64,000 nt of DNA from Spirochaeta lutea (lineage in GTDB: Bacteria; Spirochaetota; Spirochaetia; DSM-27196; Salinispiraceae). The notes beneath the pieces are model-generated. The model saw nothing but the letters and a program-made list of their open reading frames with translations. It was not told the origin of the DNA and did no database searches. Position 1 is the stretch's first letter, and every line of letters begins with the position of its first letter. Below are positions 53,602-61,725 of this stretch, piece after piece. The stretch is from positions 1-64,000 of the forward strand of contig NZ_JNUP01000049.1 in assembly GCF_000758165.1 (NCBI RefSeq), written 5' to 3'. The position numbers and the translations under genes were made by a program.

Positions 53602-54806
53602 TGATGACATGTTCCGGTAGACCCGATCCTGATACCCCCCGCCTGCCCATGGCATCCGGGATCCAGGCCTATTCACATTCTTCCGCAGCCGATGGTGACA
53701 GCCGGGCCGTGAAGGCGGACCCTGCGATAATCCAGGGTAGGCCTCTGCGCCCCATTCTTCCCGCCCCGGTTTCTGTGGCCCCCATGATCGACAAGACCCA
53801 CCGGCATTTCCGGCGGTTCCTTCGCCTGCTCACCCGGCGGACCCTCCTATACACCGAGATGATCACTGCGGCGGCGATTATCCACGGAGACCGGCACCGG
53901 CTCCTGGATTTTGACCCGGTGGAGCGGCCCCTGGCCCTGCAGCTGGGGGGCGGGAATCCCGAGGAGATGGCCGAGGCGGTGCGGATTGCCCAGGATTGGG
54001 ATTATGACGAAATCAACCTGAATGTGGGGTGTCCCTCCGACCGGGTCCAGAACGGCGATTTCGGTGCCTGTCTTATGGCCGAGGGTGATTTAGTAGCCCG
54101 GCTGGTTTCCGCTATGGTTTCAAATACCAATAAACCGGTAACGGTTAAGCACCGCATTGGAATCCGCTCCTACACCCGCCACATCGAGATGGAGCGCTAT
54201 GACCAGATGGTGGATTTCATCCGGACAGTCAGCCGTGCCGGGGCCGAACGCTACACGGTGCATGCCCGGATCGCCATTCTCGAGGGGTTGAGCCCCAAGG
54301 AGAACCGTGATATTCCGCCCCTTCGATACCCCGATGTCTACCGGCTGAAACAGGAGCATCCCGAGTTGTTCGTAGAAATCAACGGCGGTATTAAGTCCCA
54401 CCATGCTATAGCGGAGCATCTCAGGCATGTGGATGCGGTTATGGTAGGCCGGGCCAGTTACGACGATCCCTACCTCTTTTCGGAGATGGATAGGCGGTAC
54501 TTCGGGGTGCAGGACCGGACATGGCCCGACGGCGGGGCTGTGATTCCCAGCCGCCGGGAGGTTATCCAGGGATTCTTCCAGTATCTCCGGGTTCAGGCCG
54601 AGGAAGGGCTCAATCCGCGCAATCTTGTGTGGCCGATATTGGAGCTGTTCAGCGGCAAGCCCGGAACCCGGCGCTGGAAGCAGCGGCTCTCCCGGCCGAT
54701 TCCCCGGGGATGGTCCCTGGACGATTATCTATCAGATGCCTTTGATGCAGCCCCCGAGGACTGGCTGGATGTCCGAGGCTTAGAAGACCGGGGAGACCTG
54801 GCGTGA
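53601..54806 (+). CDS. dusA: tRNA-dihydrouridine synthase A
   Basis: 401 aa FMN enzyme reducing uridines in the tRNA D-loop (U20/U20a in E. coli). TIM barrel with the catalytic Cys in INLNVGCPSDRVQNGDFGACLM, substrate-binding VKHRIGIRSY, and VEINGGIKSH. VSVAPMIDKTHRHFR near the start is typical of DusA. ATG 53601 overlaps the mnmA stop by 1 nt (TGATG). This gives an N-terminal tail of about 55 residues not seen in E. coli DusA; ATG 53649 would shorten it. Confidence 0.93.
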   Translation: MMTCSGRPDPDTPRLPMASGIQAYSHSSAADGDSRAVKADPAIIQGRPLRPILPAPVSVAPMIDKTHRHFRRFLRLLTRRTLLYTEMITAAAIIHGDRHRLLDFDPVERPLALQLGGGNPEEMAEAVRIAQDWDYDEINLNVGCPSDRVQNGDFGACLMAEGDLVARLVSAMVSNTNKPVTVKHRIGIRSYTRHIEMERYDQMVDFIRTVSRAGAERYTVHARIAILEGLSPKENRDIPPLRYPDVYRLKQEHPELFVEINGGIKSHHAIAEHLRHVDAVMVGRASYDDPYLFSEMDRRYFGVQDRTWPDGGAVIPSRREVIQGFFQYLRVQAEEGLNPRNLVWPILELFSGKPGTRRWKQRLSRPIPRGWSLDDYLSDAFDAAPEDWLDVRGLEDRGDLA

Positions 54807-55648
54807 GTCCCGACCGTGATGGCTGGTTAGAGGCCCTGAACCGCCGCCCCCTGGGTCGTACCCTGGACGCTGCCTGCGGTGACGGAGAGTTCGGCGAGGA
54901 GCTTCTGGTTGACGGAACCGGCATGTCTTTTCTTGCAGGCTTCGATCCCGAGAGCGACTCCGTCGATCAGGCTCGCCGACACTTCCGCGCCTACGCCCCC
55001 CCGGGACTGACATTCGAGTTTGTTCACTCCGGTATTGAGAATCTCGCGGATCGGGCTCCCCATTTTGCTCAGCCCGATAGTTGGGACACGGTGTGCCTGG
55101 GAATCGCCCTGCACCATCTTCCCGATCCCCATGCATCTCTCAACCTCTTATGGTCCTGGGTTCGGCCCGGGGGGCGGCTGATTATCAGCGAGATGGTCCG
55201 AGATGGCCTGGACCCGGCACAGGAGGTTCTCCGGGATCTGCACCATCTCAAGGCCAGGGTGGACTCTCTGCTGGGTATAAGTCACCGGGAAACCTACTCC
55301 CGGGATGAACTGGCAGACCTGGTCCAGGCGGCCACCCCCGGGGCTGTTCCCTGGGGTGCTAACCCCACCACGCCTAACCATGGAGATGGCGGTAATTCCT
55401 GGACTGAGGCCTGCCCGAGCAGCTGTCGGGATGGTTTTCTCATCCAGACCGAGGATCAGGTAATCTGGGATCCCCGGGACCATGCCCGGCGGATCGATTT
55501 TATTGGGGATTACATCCTCCATGTGAAACATCATAGGGAGTATGCAGCCCTCCGGCGTCAGGTCAGCCGGCTGGAGCAGGAGATCGCCCGGGTAGGCGCC
55601 CGCCGGCCGCCTCGACTGAATATGATCCTGGAAAAGGAGCCTTCGTAA
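54803..55648 (+). CDS. SAM-dependent methyltransferase, target unknown
   Basis: 281 aa class I methyltransferase. SAM motif I TLDAACGDGEFGEELL (about 19-34), motif II acidic end in GFDPESDSVDQA, motif IV CLGIALHHLPDP. A low-complexity loop sits at about 178-210, and a C-terminal coiled-coil-like Arg/Glu-rich helix ends the chain. Starts at GTG overlapping the dusA stop (GTGA). Its place between two dihydrouridine synthases suggests a tRNA or rRNA base target, but only context says so. Confidence 0.82.
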   Translation: MSPDRDGWLEALNRRPLGRTLDAACGDGEFGEELLVDGTGMSFLAGFDPESDSVDQARRHFRAYAPPGLTFEFVHSGIENLADRAPHFAQPDSWDTVCLGIALHHLPDPHASLNLLWSWVRPGGRLIISEMVRDGLDPAQEVLRDLHHLKARVDSLLGISHRETYSRDELADLVQAATPGAVPWGANPTTPNHGDGGNSWTEACPSSCRDGFLIQTEDQVIWDPRDHARRIDFIGDYILHVKHHREYAALRRQVSRLEQEIARVGARRPPRLNMILEKEPS

Positions 55649-56692
55649 ATGCCCCGCTACACCGATGCTGAGTCTGCCATGGCACCCAAGACCCCTTCCA
55701 TAGACGTTCCCCTGGGGTTTTGGCGGGATCTTCCCCGGCCATTTACCCTACTAGCTCCCATGGAGGATGTGACGGATATTGTTTTTAGGGATATCGTCTG
55801 TGAGGCGGGGAGGCCCCATGTATTTTTTACCGAGTTCATTGGGGCCGGGCATCTGGTGGCCGGTGAGCGGGAGGCTCTGCGCCGGACTGAGTATCATCCC
55901 CGGCAGCATCCTATTGTGGCGCAGATCTGGGGCAACAACCCCGAGGATTACTACAAGGCTGCGGTGGAGCTTGGTCAGCGGGGATTCGACGGCCTGGATA
56001 TCAATATGGGTTGTCCCCAGCCGAAGATCACCAAAAAGGGAGCCTGCAGCGCCTTGATAACCAACCCCGCCCTGGCTGCCGAGCTGATTGCCGCCGCCCA
56101 GGAGGGTGCCCGCGCCTATACCGCCGGGACGGACCGGGAATTGCCGGTGAGTGTTAAAACCCGGATTGGGTTTTCCCGGCCTGCAACGGCTGAGTGGTGC
56201 GGATTCTTGCTGGACCAGGGTCTGGCAGCCCTGTCCGTCCATGGCCGGATTGCAGCCCAGATGTCAGAGGGTGAGGCGGATTGGCGGGAGATCCGCCGGG
56301 TCAGCGATCTGCGCACCGGCCGGAACCTGCCTACCCTGATCATCGGTAACGGGGACCTGCATAATCACCACCAGCTGAAAACCTACTCCCAGCGTTTCGG
56401 AGCCGAGGGGCTCATGGTAGGCCGGGGGATCTTCGAAAACCTCTATATCTTCCGGGATCTGGCGAAACCCGAGTTCACCACCTTCGGTGAGAGTTCCCGG
56501 GAGGAGCATCTGGGGTGGGCTCGGAACCACTTGAAGGCCTACCGGGATGCCTACGAGGGCCGGCGTAACTTCGAGATTATGAAAAAATTCTTCAAGGTCT
56601 ACCTCCAGGACTTCCCCGGCGCGGAGGAGCTGCGTGGCCGGATCATGGAGACCCACAGCTATTCCGAGGCGTCAGCCCTGCTGGATGATTAA
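55649..56692 (+). CDS. tRNA-dihydrouridine synthase, DusB/DusC-like
   Basis: 347 aa FMN enzyme. LLAPMEDVTDIVFRDIV near the start, catalytic Cys in DINMGCPQPKITKKGACSAL, VKTRIGFS, LSVHGRIAAQM, LIIGNGDLHN and GLMVGRGIFENLYIF. Distinct from the DusA upstream. Its ATG directly follows the methyltransferase stop codon, completing the four-gene operon. Confidence 0.93.
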   Translation: MPRYTDAESAMAPKTPSIDVPLGFWRDLPRPFTLLAPMEDVTDIVFRDIVCEAGRPHVFFTEFIGAGHLVAGEREALRRTEYHPRQHPIVAQIWGNNPEDYYKAAVELGQRGFDGLDINMGCPQPKITKKGACSALITNPALAAELIAAAQEGARAYTAGTDRELPVSVKTRIGFSRPATAEWCGFLLDQGLAALSVHGRIAAQMSEGEADWREIRRVSDLRTGRNLPTLIIGNGDLHNHHQLKTYSQRFGAEGLMVGRGIFENLYIFRDLAKPEFTTFGESSREEHLGWARNHLKAYRDAYEGRRNFEIMKKFFKVYLQDFPGAEELRGRIMETHSYSEASALLDD

Positions 56693-56709
56693 CCGGTGGA
56701 CGACCGAGG

Positions 56710-57636
56710 TTACCCCTGGGGCGGTTCTGGAACCGCCTCGGGTTGGGCAGCCGGAACCTCGGAGTGGATGGGGTTCTCTACATCCATGCTTCGCAGAATA
56801 CGGCTTCGTACTACGATGAGAAAGGTGTACAGACCTGTGGAGACCACTATTTGAATCAGCTGCAATAGATTGCTTCCCACTGCATCTAAGGCTCCTATGC
56901 CGTCGGTAAGGGAGAGATTCAAGAGGCTGCTGCCTCCGAGGATCAGCAAGGCTAATGCGTAGTAGATTCCGTAGATCCGCATAGGTTTTCGATGGTGGTT
57001 ATAGAATTCCCTTGAAAGGTGAATAGCCGGACTTCCCGAGATGCCCGTGACAGCGGTTATCTGAGGTGACATGAATAACCGGAGACCGATAAAGAATGCT
57101 ATTACAAAAAAGCCAAACACCGATATGCTCGTTAGGCTAGGGGCAAGGACTTCTGGGATAGGCAAGAACACCATGGTAAGAATAGTAAGAAAGATCAATA
57201 TCACCATCGGGATCAGGAGATACTTTAACAGGTATAGAAATCCGAACACGGTGGTTTTTACAACTCCGCCGAAGCTCCTGCGTATCTGTTCCCACATCCC
57301 GGCGTGATTAGGCTGCTGCAGGTCTTGGTATGCAGCCTTGGTAAGCCAGATTTCCAGGAGAATTCGTACAACGAAGTCTAGGACAAACAATAGAATCACC
57401 ATAACAGCACCCAGTACAGCCATTCCGGCGCTATCACCCAGGGTTTGCCTGAGCCAATTATAGGGGCGAGCAATGAAACCCACCCGGGAGCCCAGGACTC
57501 CTACCAGCATCAGGAGCCCGGCAATGACCCCGTAGGGTTTCCAGGCTTTTTTAATGTAGGCAACGCTATCCGAGAAGACACTCTTTGCTGTTAAATTAGA
57601 GTAAACTATCTTCGTGTAGATGGTATGGTAATTCAT
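56710..57636 (-). CDS. Multi-pass membrane protein of unknown function
   Basis: 308 aa with about six hydrophobic helices, a short N-terminal cytoplasmic part (SDSVAYIKKAWKPYG) and a Pro/Glu-rich C-terminal tail. The overall pattern recalls DUF975/glycerophosphoryl-diester-phosphodiesterase membrane-domain-like proteins, but I cannot assign a family. Start taken at ATG 57636 (MNYHTIYTK); an in-frame extension to 57720 would run into a repeat arm. Confidence 0.7.
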   Translation of the reverse strand: MNYHTIYTKIVYSNLTAKSVFSDSVAYIKKAWKPYGVIAGLLMLVGVLGSRVGFIARPYNWLRQTLGDSAGMAVLGAVMVILLFVLDFVVRILLEIWLTKAAYQDLQQPNHAGMWEQIRRSFGGVVKTTVFGFLYLLKYLLIPMVILIFLTILTMVFLPIPEVLAPSLTSISVFGFFVIAFFIGLRLFMSPQITAVTGISGSPAIHLSREFYNHHRKPMRIYGIYYALALLILGGSSLLNLSLTDGIGALDAVGSNLLQLIQIVVSTGLYTFLIVVRSRILRSMDVENPIHSEVPAAQPEAVPEPPQG

Positions 57637-57713
57637 TGAATCAGTATAGTCGGAGTTTGTGCTCACAACAAGAAAAAGTTGTGGGTACCGGGGTGAGCAA
57701 CAGGCAAATATCA

Positions 57714-57753
57714 TGCGCAAAAGGTTGCACCATAACGCCCCGGCGACGTGAAC
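57714..57753. repeat. Half copy E of the 101-bp inverted-repeat family
   Basis: Begins TGCGCAAAAGGTTGCACC. Read in reverse, the next 22 bases match the right half of copy D (GTCGCCGGGG then ATGGT and CAACC), so this is one arm plus part of the interior, truncated at about 57753. Confidence 0.75.
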
Positions 57754-57856
57754 TTATAGGTTGCTCTGCTATTTGTGCTGCCGTTTCCTGCCTTCTGCGC
57801 TTTATTATACCCTTGCCATACCTTCCCTGCCCCCGGGAAGGTCGTATTCCGGTGTA

Positions 57857-57922
57857 CTCCTCGGGGCAGGGGCTACCCCGCACCTATAAATGATGTGTGC
57901 TCCCCGGGCCAGGGGCTACCCC
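57857..57922. repeat. 23-bp direct repeat at the nfnB 3' end
   Basis: CTCCTCGGGGCAGGGGCTAC at 57857 and CTCCCCGGGCCAGGGGCTAC at 57900, both continuing CCC, 43 bp apart. The second overlaps the stop codon at 57916, so the end of the gene appears duplicated. Confidence 0.7.
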
Positions 57923-59427
57923 CAGCGGCCCGAGGTCAGATCCTTGGTGATAGCGGCGGCGGCTCGCCGGCCCTCACCCATGGCCAGGATTACCGTGGCG
58001 GCACCCAAAACGATATCGCCCCCGGCATAGACCCGGTCCATCTTGGATCGGTTCTCGTCGTCCACGAGGATGTTGCCCCACTTGTTGGTTTCTAGTTCCT
58101 TGGTGGTCTGGCGGATCAGGGGGTTACTCACGTTTCCCAGGGCCGGAATAACCGTGTCCATGGGAATCTGATACTCGCTGCCGGGGATGGCGACCGGGCG
58201 CCGCCGACCCGAGTCATCGGGTTCACCCAGCTCGTAGCGCTGCACCTCCAGGGCGCAGACCTTCCCCTGCTCGTCACCGATAATGCGGGTGGGGTTATGG
58301 AGAAAGTGAAAGATAATCCCTTCCTCTATGGCATGGTCAACCTCTTCGGCCCGGGCGGGCATTTCCTCCCGGGTGCGGCGGTACACCACATTCACTTCCT
58401 TGGCACCTAGGCGCAGAGCCATCCGGGCCGCATCCATGGCTACATTTCCCCCGCCGATGACCGCCACCTTCTCGCTGGGGTAAATGGGGGTGTCCACCCG
58501 CTGCTTATCATAGGCCTTCATTAGGTTGCTCCGGGTCAAATACTCGTTGGCACTGAAGACCCCCACCAGATTCTCCCCCTCAATGCTCATAAACTTGGGC
58601 AGGCCCGCTCCCGAACCGATGAAAATCGCATCAAAGCCGTCTTTATTCAAAAGATCATCAATGGTCCGGGTTCGTCCGATGAGGAAATTCAGGTGGATTT
58701 TAACGCCCATGGCCTCCAGGGTGGCGATTTCCTGTTCGACGATGGCCTTGGGCAATCGGAACTCGGGGATCCCGTAGATCATAACACCTCCGGGCTTATG
58801 GAAGGCCTCGAAAATTTCAACCTGGTGGCCGGCCTTGCGAAGATCCGCTGCAGCGGTTAATCCCGCAGGCCCGGATCCTACAACGCCCACCTTGAACCCC
58901 GTTTCCGGACCCACCTGGGGAGGGGTGATCTTCCCGGCTTCCCGTTCCCAATCAGCGACATAGCGCTCAATCCGTCCGATGGCCACTGACAGCATGGGGT
59001 CTTTCAGACTTTTTCCTACGGTACAGTGTTCCATGCACTGCTTTTCTTGGGGGCAGACCCGGCCGCAGATCGCGGGAAGCAGGCTGCTCTCCTTTATAAT
59101 ATCGATGGAAGCCTGGTACTCCCCTTCGGCTGCCTTTTGTATGAAGCTGGGGATGTCAATGGATACCGGGCAGCCGGCTACGCAGGGGGCATTTTTACAC
59201 TGGAGACAGCGCAGGGCTTCCAGGCGTACCTGTTCCTCGGTGTATCCCAGGGCAACCTCACATTGATTGCCGCCCCGGACCACCGGATCTTGGGCGGGCA
59301 TATCCTGCTGGGGAATGCCAAGACGCTCCTTAACCTTTAGATCCCCGGCTTCCTGGCGGGATTGGTATTCACCCCAGAGCTTCAGCGCCTCGGAGGCCAG
59401 GGTTTCTGCTGTTTTATGGTCTGCCAT
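57916..59427 (-). CDS. nfnB: NADPH-dependent ferredoxin/glutamate synthase-type flavoprotein, NfnB (large subunit)
   Basis: 503 aa, GltD-like. N-terminal Cys clusters for two [4Fe-4S] centres (CLQCKNAPCVAGCPVSIDIP and CGRVCPQEKQCMEHC), FAD motif VGVVGSGPAGLTAAADLRKAGH, NAD(P) motif VAVIGGGNVAMDAARMALR, and a second FAD segment VYAGGDIVLGAATV. With NfnA it forms the electron-bifurcating NADH-dependent ferredoxin:NADP oxidoreductase, alias sulfide dehydrogenase SudA. Its ATG overlaps the nfnA stop by 1 nt. Confident on family, less on the bifurcating role. Confidence 0.92.
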   Translation of the reverse strand: MADHKTAETLASEALKLWGEYQSRQEAGDLKVKERLGIPQQDMPAQDPVVRGGNQCEVALGYTEEQVRLEALRCLQCKNAPCVAGCPVSIDIPSFIQKAAEGEYQASIDIIKESSLLPAICGRVCPQEKQCMEHCTVGKSLKDPMLSVAIGRIERYVADWEREAGKITPPQVGPETGFKVGVVGSGPAGLTAAADLRKAGHQVEIFEAFHKPGGVMIYGIPEFRLPKAIVEQEIATLEAMGVKIHLNFLIGRTRTIDDLLNKDGFDAIFIGSGAGLPKFMSIEGENLVGVFSANEYLTRSNLMKAYDKQRVDTPIYPSEKVAVIGGGNVAMDAARMALRLGAKEVNVVYRRTREEMPARAEEVDHAIEEGIIFHFLHNPTRIIGDEQGKVCALEVQRYELGEPDDSGRRRPVAIPGSEYQIPMDTVIPALGNVSNPLIRQTTKELETNKWGNILVDDENRSKMDRVYAGGDIVLGAATVILAMGEGRRAAAAITKDLTSGRWG

Positions 59428-60284
59428 TATTTTGTTCCTCCCTGGGGGGTTCTTACATCCAATCCGATATTACAGGCATGGTCGGCGTGCTGCTCCTGTT
59501 CCTTGTAGGCTTTTTGGCGGAGCATCATGTTGTCGAAATCCACCAGGTGGGCGTCGAATTCCGGGCCGTCAACGCAGACGAACTTTGTCTCGTCGCCCAC
59601 GGTCACCCGGCAACCCCCGCACATGCCCGTGCCGTCCACCATGATGGTATTCAGGCTCACCATGGTATGGACGCCGAAGGGCCGGGTAGTTTCGGCGCAG
59701 AACTTCATCATGATGGGCGGACCGATGGCGGTAACCTCGTCCACAATCCCCTGTTCGCAGAGTTCCTTCAGGGGCTGGGTCACCAGGGCCTTGCGTCCGT
59801 AGCTGCCGTCGTCGGTGCAGATGATGACCTCATCGCTGTGGGCCCGCATCTCTTCCTCCAGGATGAGCAGGTCCTTGTTCCGGGCGCCCATGATGGTAAT
59901 GACCTTGTTGCCTGCCTGCTTGTAGGCCTGGACGATGGGGTGAAGGGGCGCAACCCCGATTCCGCCCCCGACGCAGACCACGGTACCGACTCGGCGGATA
60001 TCCGTGGGGGTCCCCAAGGGCCCGAGGACGTTGGCAATGGAATCACCTTGGTTAAGATCCCCAAGCATCCGGGTGGTTTTTCCCACGGCTTGAAAGATAA
60101 TCGTAATGGTGCCAGCTTGCTCGTCTGCATCGGCAATGGTCAGGGGGATGCGTTCACCGAAGTCGGTGTCAAGTTGGATGATCAGGAACTGACCGGCCTT
60201 CCTAGCCTCGGCAATATAGGGGGCCTGGAAGACCATCTTGTAGACGTCTTCGGAGAGCCGGGTTTTTTCGATAATGGTATTCAA
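59427..60284 (-). CDS. nfnA: NfnA (small subunit), ferredoxin-NADP reductase-type
   Basis: 285 aa. FAD and NAD(H) domains of the PyrK/SudB kind: RIPLTIADADEQAGTITI, VCVGGGIGVAPLHPI, IMGARNKDLLI, and a C-terminal [2Fe-2S] cluster region MCGGCRVTVGDETKFVCVDGPEFD. Start is TTG at 60284, with AGGAGG before it. A closely spaced, coupled partner of NfnB. Confidence 0.92.
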   Translation of the reverse strand: MNTIIEKTRLSEDVYKMVFQAPYIAEARKAGQFLIIQLDTDFGERIPLTIADADEQAGTITIIFQAVGKTTRMLGDLNQGDSIANVLGPLGTPTDIRRVGTVVCVGGGIGVAPLHPIVQAYKQAGNKVITIMGARNKDLLILEEEMRAHSDEVIICTDDGSYGRKALVTQPLKELCEQGIVDEVTAIGPPIMMKFCAETTRPFGVHTMVSLNTIMVDGTGMCGGCRVTVGDETKFVCVDGPEFDAHLVDFDNMMLRQKAYKEQEQHADHACNIGLDVRTPQGGTK

Positions 60285-60430
60285 TGAAAAGCCTCCTGGG
60301 CGTGGATTTTGGTATAATTATGCTGGTACGACCTACTGTACCGCTACTTCTTGGGATGCGTCAAAGGGAAATGTCGGCTGGGGGGGAATCTGGTAGGGGA
60401 TTCTCATGCCTCAACCCCTGAGGGGGCGAG

Positions 60431-60459
60431 AAGAAACACCCCCCGGGCGGGCCGGGGGG
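60431..60459 (-). terminator. Terminator after the aldo/keto reductase gene
   Basis: CCCCCCG (60439-60445) pairs with CGGGGGG (60453-60459), 7-nt loop. On the minus strand it is followed by TGTTTCTTCT. It starts 20 nt past the stop codon. Confidence 0.7.
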
Positions 60460-60479
60460 CTGTGTGGGAGACGGTTTGA

Positions 60480-61436
60480 TTACACTAGGGGGAAGAGCTT
60501 GTTGATCTTGGTGATGTCTCGGGGTTTTAGGGTTACCCCCGAGGCCTTTATATTTCCTTCCAGCTGGTCGATCCGGCTGGCTCCGGTGATGACCGAGCTG
60601 ATGCCCGGGTTCTGGAGAATCCAGGCCAGGGAAAGCTGGGCGATGGTCAGACCGTAGGACTCGGCGATGGGGCCCAGGGAATCTACCTTGTTCAGAAGTT
60701 TGGTGTCCGAGGCGCGTTCTTTGATGAACATATTCAGGGACTCGTTGGCTGCCCGGCTGTCCTTGGGAATGGTTCCCCCGGAGTACTTGCCCGTTAGAAT
60801 CCCCTGGGAAAGGGGACTGAAATTGGCGGTACCCATACCCAGGCTCATACAGGTCGGCAGGATCTGCTTCTCTATACCCCGGTCGAGCAGATTGTACACC
60901 GGCTGGTTCACCACGGGCAGATGCCAGCCTCGGGCCTTACAGATGCTGTAGGCCTGGGCAATCTGCTCTCCCGTCCACTCACTGGTTCCCCAGTAGATGA
61001 TTTTTCCCTGGCGGATGAGGTCTTCAATGGCTTCCAGGGTTTCTTCCAGGGGTGTTTCGCTGTCGTAGCGGTGGCAGTAGAAGATGTCCACGTAGTTCAG
61101 GTGCAGGCGCTCCAGGCTTCCTTCCAGGGAGTCGATGATGTGTTTGCGGCTCAGTCCCCGGTCGGTCACATGGTCGTCCGACATGGGCCAGAAGGCCTTG
61201 GTGGCAACGACGTAGTGGCGGCGGTTGTATTTCGGGAGGATTTCGCCCAGAAGGCTCTCCGCCTGGCCTCTGTTGTATACATCTGCGGTGTCGATGTAGT
61301 TGATCCCGAGTTCAAAGGTCCTGTGGATAATGTCCTTGGCGCTATCCAACTCAACCTGGTTAGCGAAGGTTAGCCAGGAGCCATAGGCGATTTCACTCAC
61401 CTTCAATCCTGATTGTCCGAGTCTTCGGTATTCCAT
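60480..61436 (-). CDS. Aldo/keto reductase (Kv-beta/YghZ-like)
   Basis: 318 aa NADPH-dependent carbonyl reductase. Catalytic tetrad visible: Asp and Tyr in YIDTADVYNRGQAE, Lys in VVATKAFWP, His in DIFYCHRYDSETP. Cofactor site SPLSQGILTGKYSGG and the C-terminal VITGASRIDQLEGNIKA are of the Kv-beta group (AKR6/AKR14). AAGGAG precedes ATG 61436. Single gene with its own terminator. Confidence 0.93.
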   Translation of the reverse strand: MEYRRLGQSGLKVSEIAYGSWLTFANQVELDSAKDIIHRTFELGINYIDTADVYNRGQAESLLGEILPKYNRRHYVVATKAFWPMSDDHVTDRGLSRKHIIDSLEGSLERLHLNYVDIFYCHRYDSETPLEETLEAIEDLIRQGKIIYWGTSEWTGEQIAQAYSICKARGWHLPVVNQPVYNLLDRGIEKQILPTCMSLGMGTANFSPLSQGILTGKYSGGTIPKDSRAANESLNMFIKERASDTKLLNKVDSLGPIAESYGLTIAQLSLAWILQNPGISSVITGASRIDQLEGNIKASGVTLKPRDITKINKLFPLV

Positions 61437-61725
61437 AACAATGCTCCTTTATTAGTGATTCTGGCTCGGGTAGCCTGTGGCAGCCTCGCCCGGCCTGTTT
61501 CCATAATACCGCCCGGGAGTGAAAAAGGGCAACTTTGAGTCCGACTCTAAGGTTCGGTTTTTTGTCGGGAACTCCTGGGGTGCCCTCCCGGTGCGGGAAG
61601 GGTTGTGATTTTCTAAGGGGTCGCCGTGTATCCTCGGATTGTGTGGGGTGTTTGGGTTTTTGTGGGAGACATTGCTTCAGGTATAAATCCTGGGGATCTT
61701 GGTTTCCGCGTGTATAGGGGATGGT

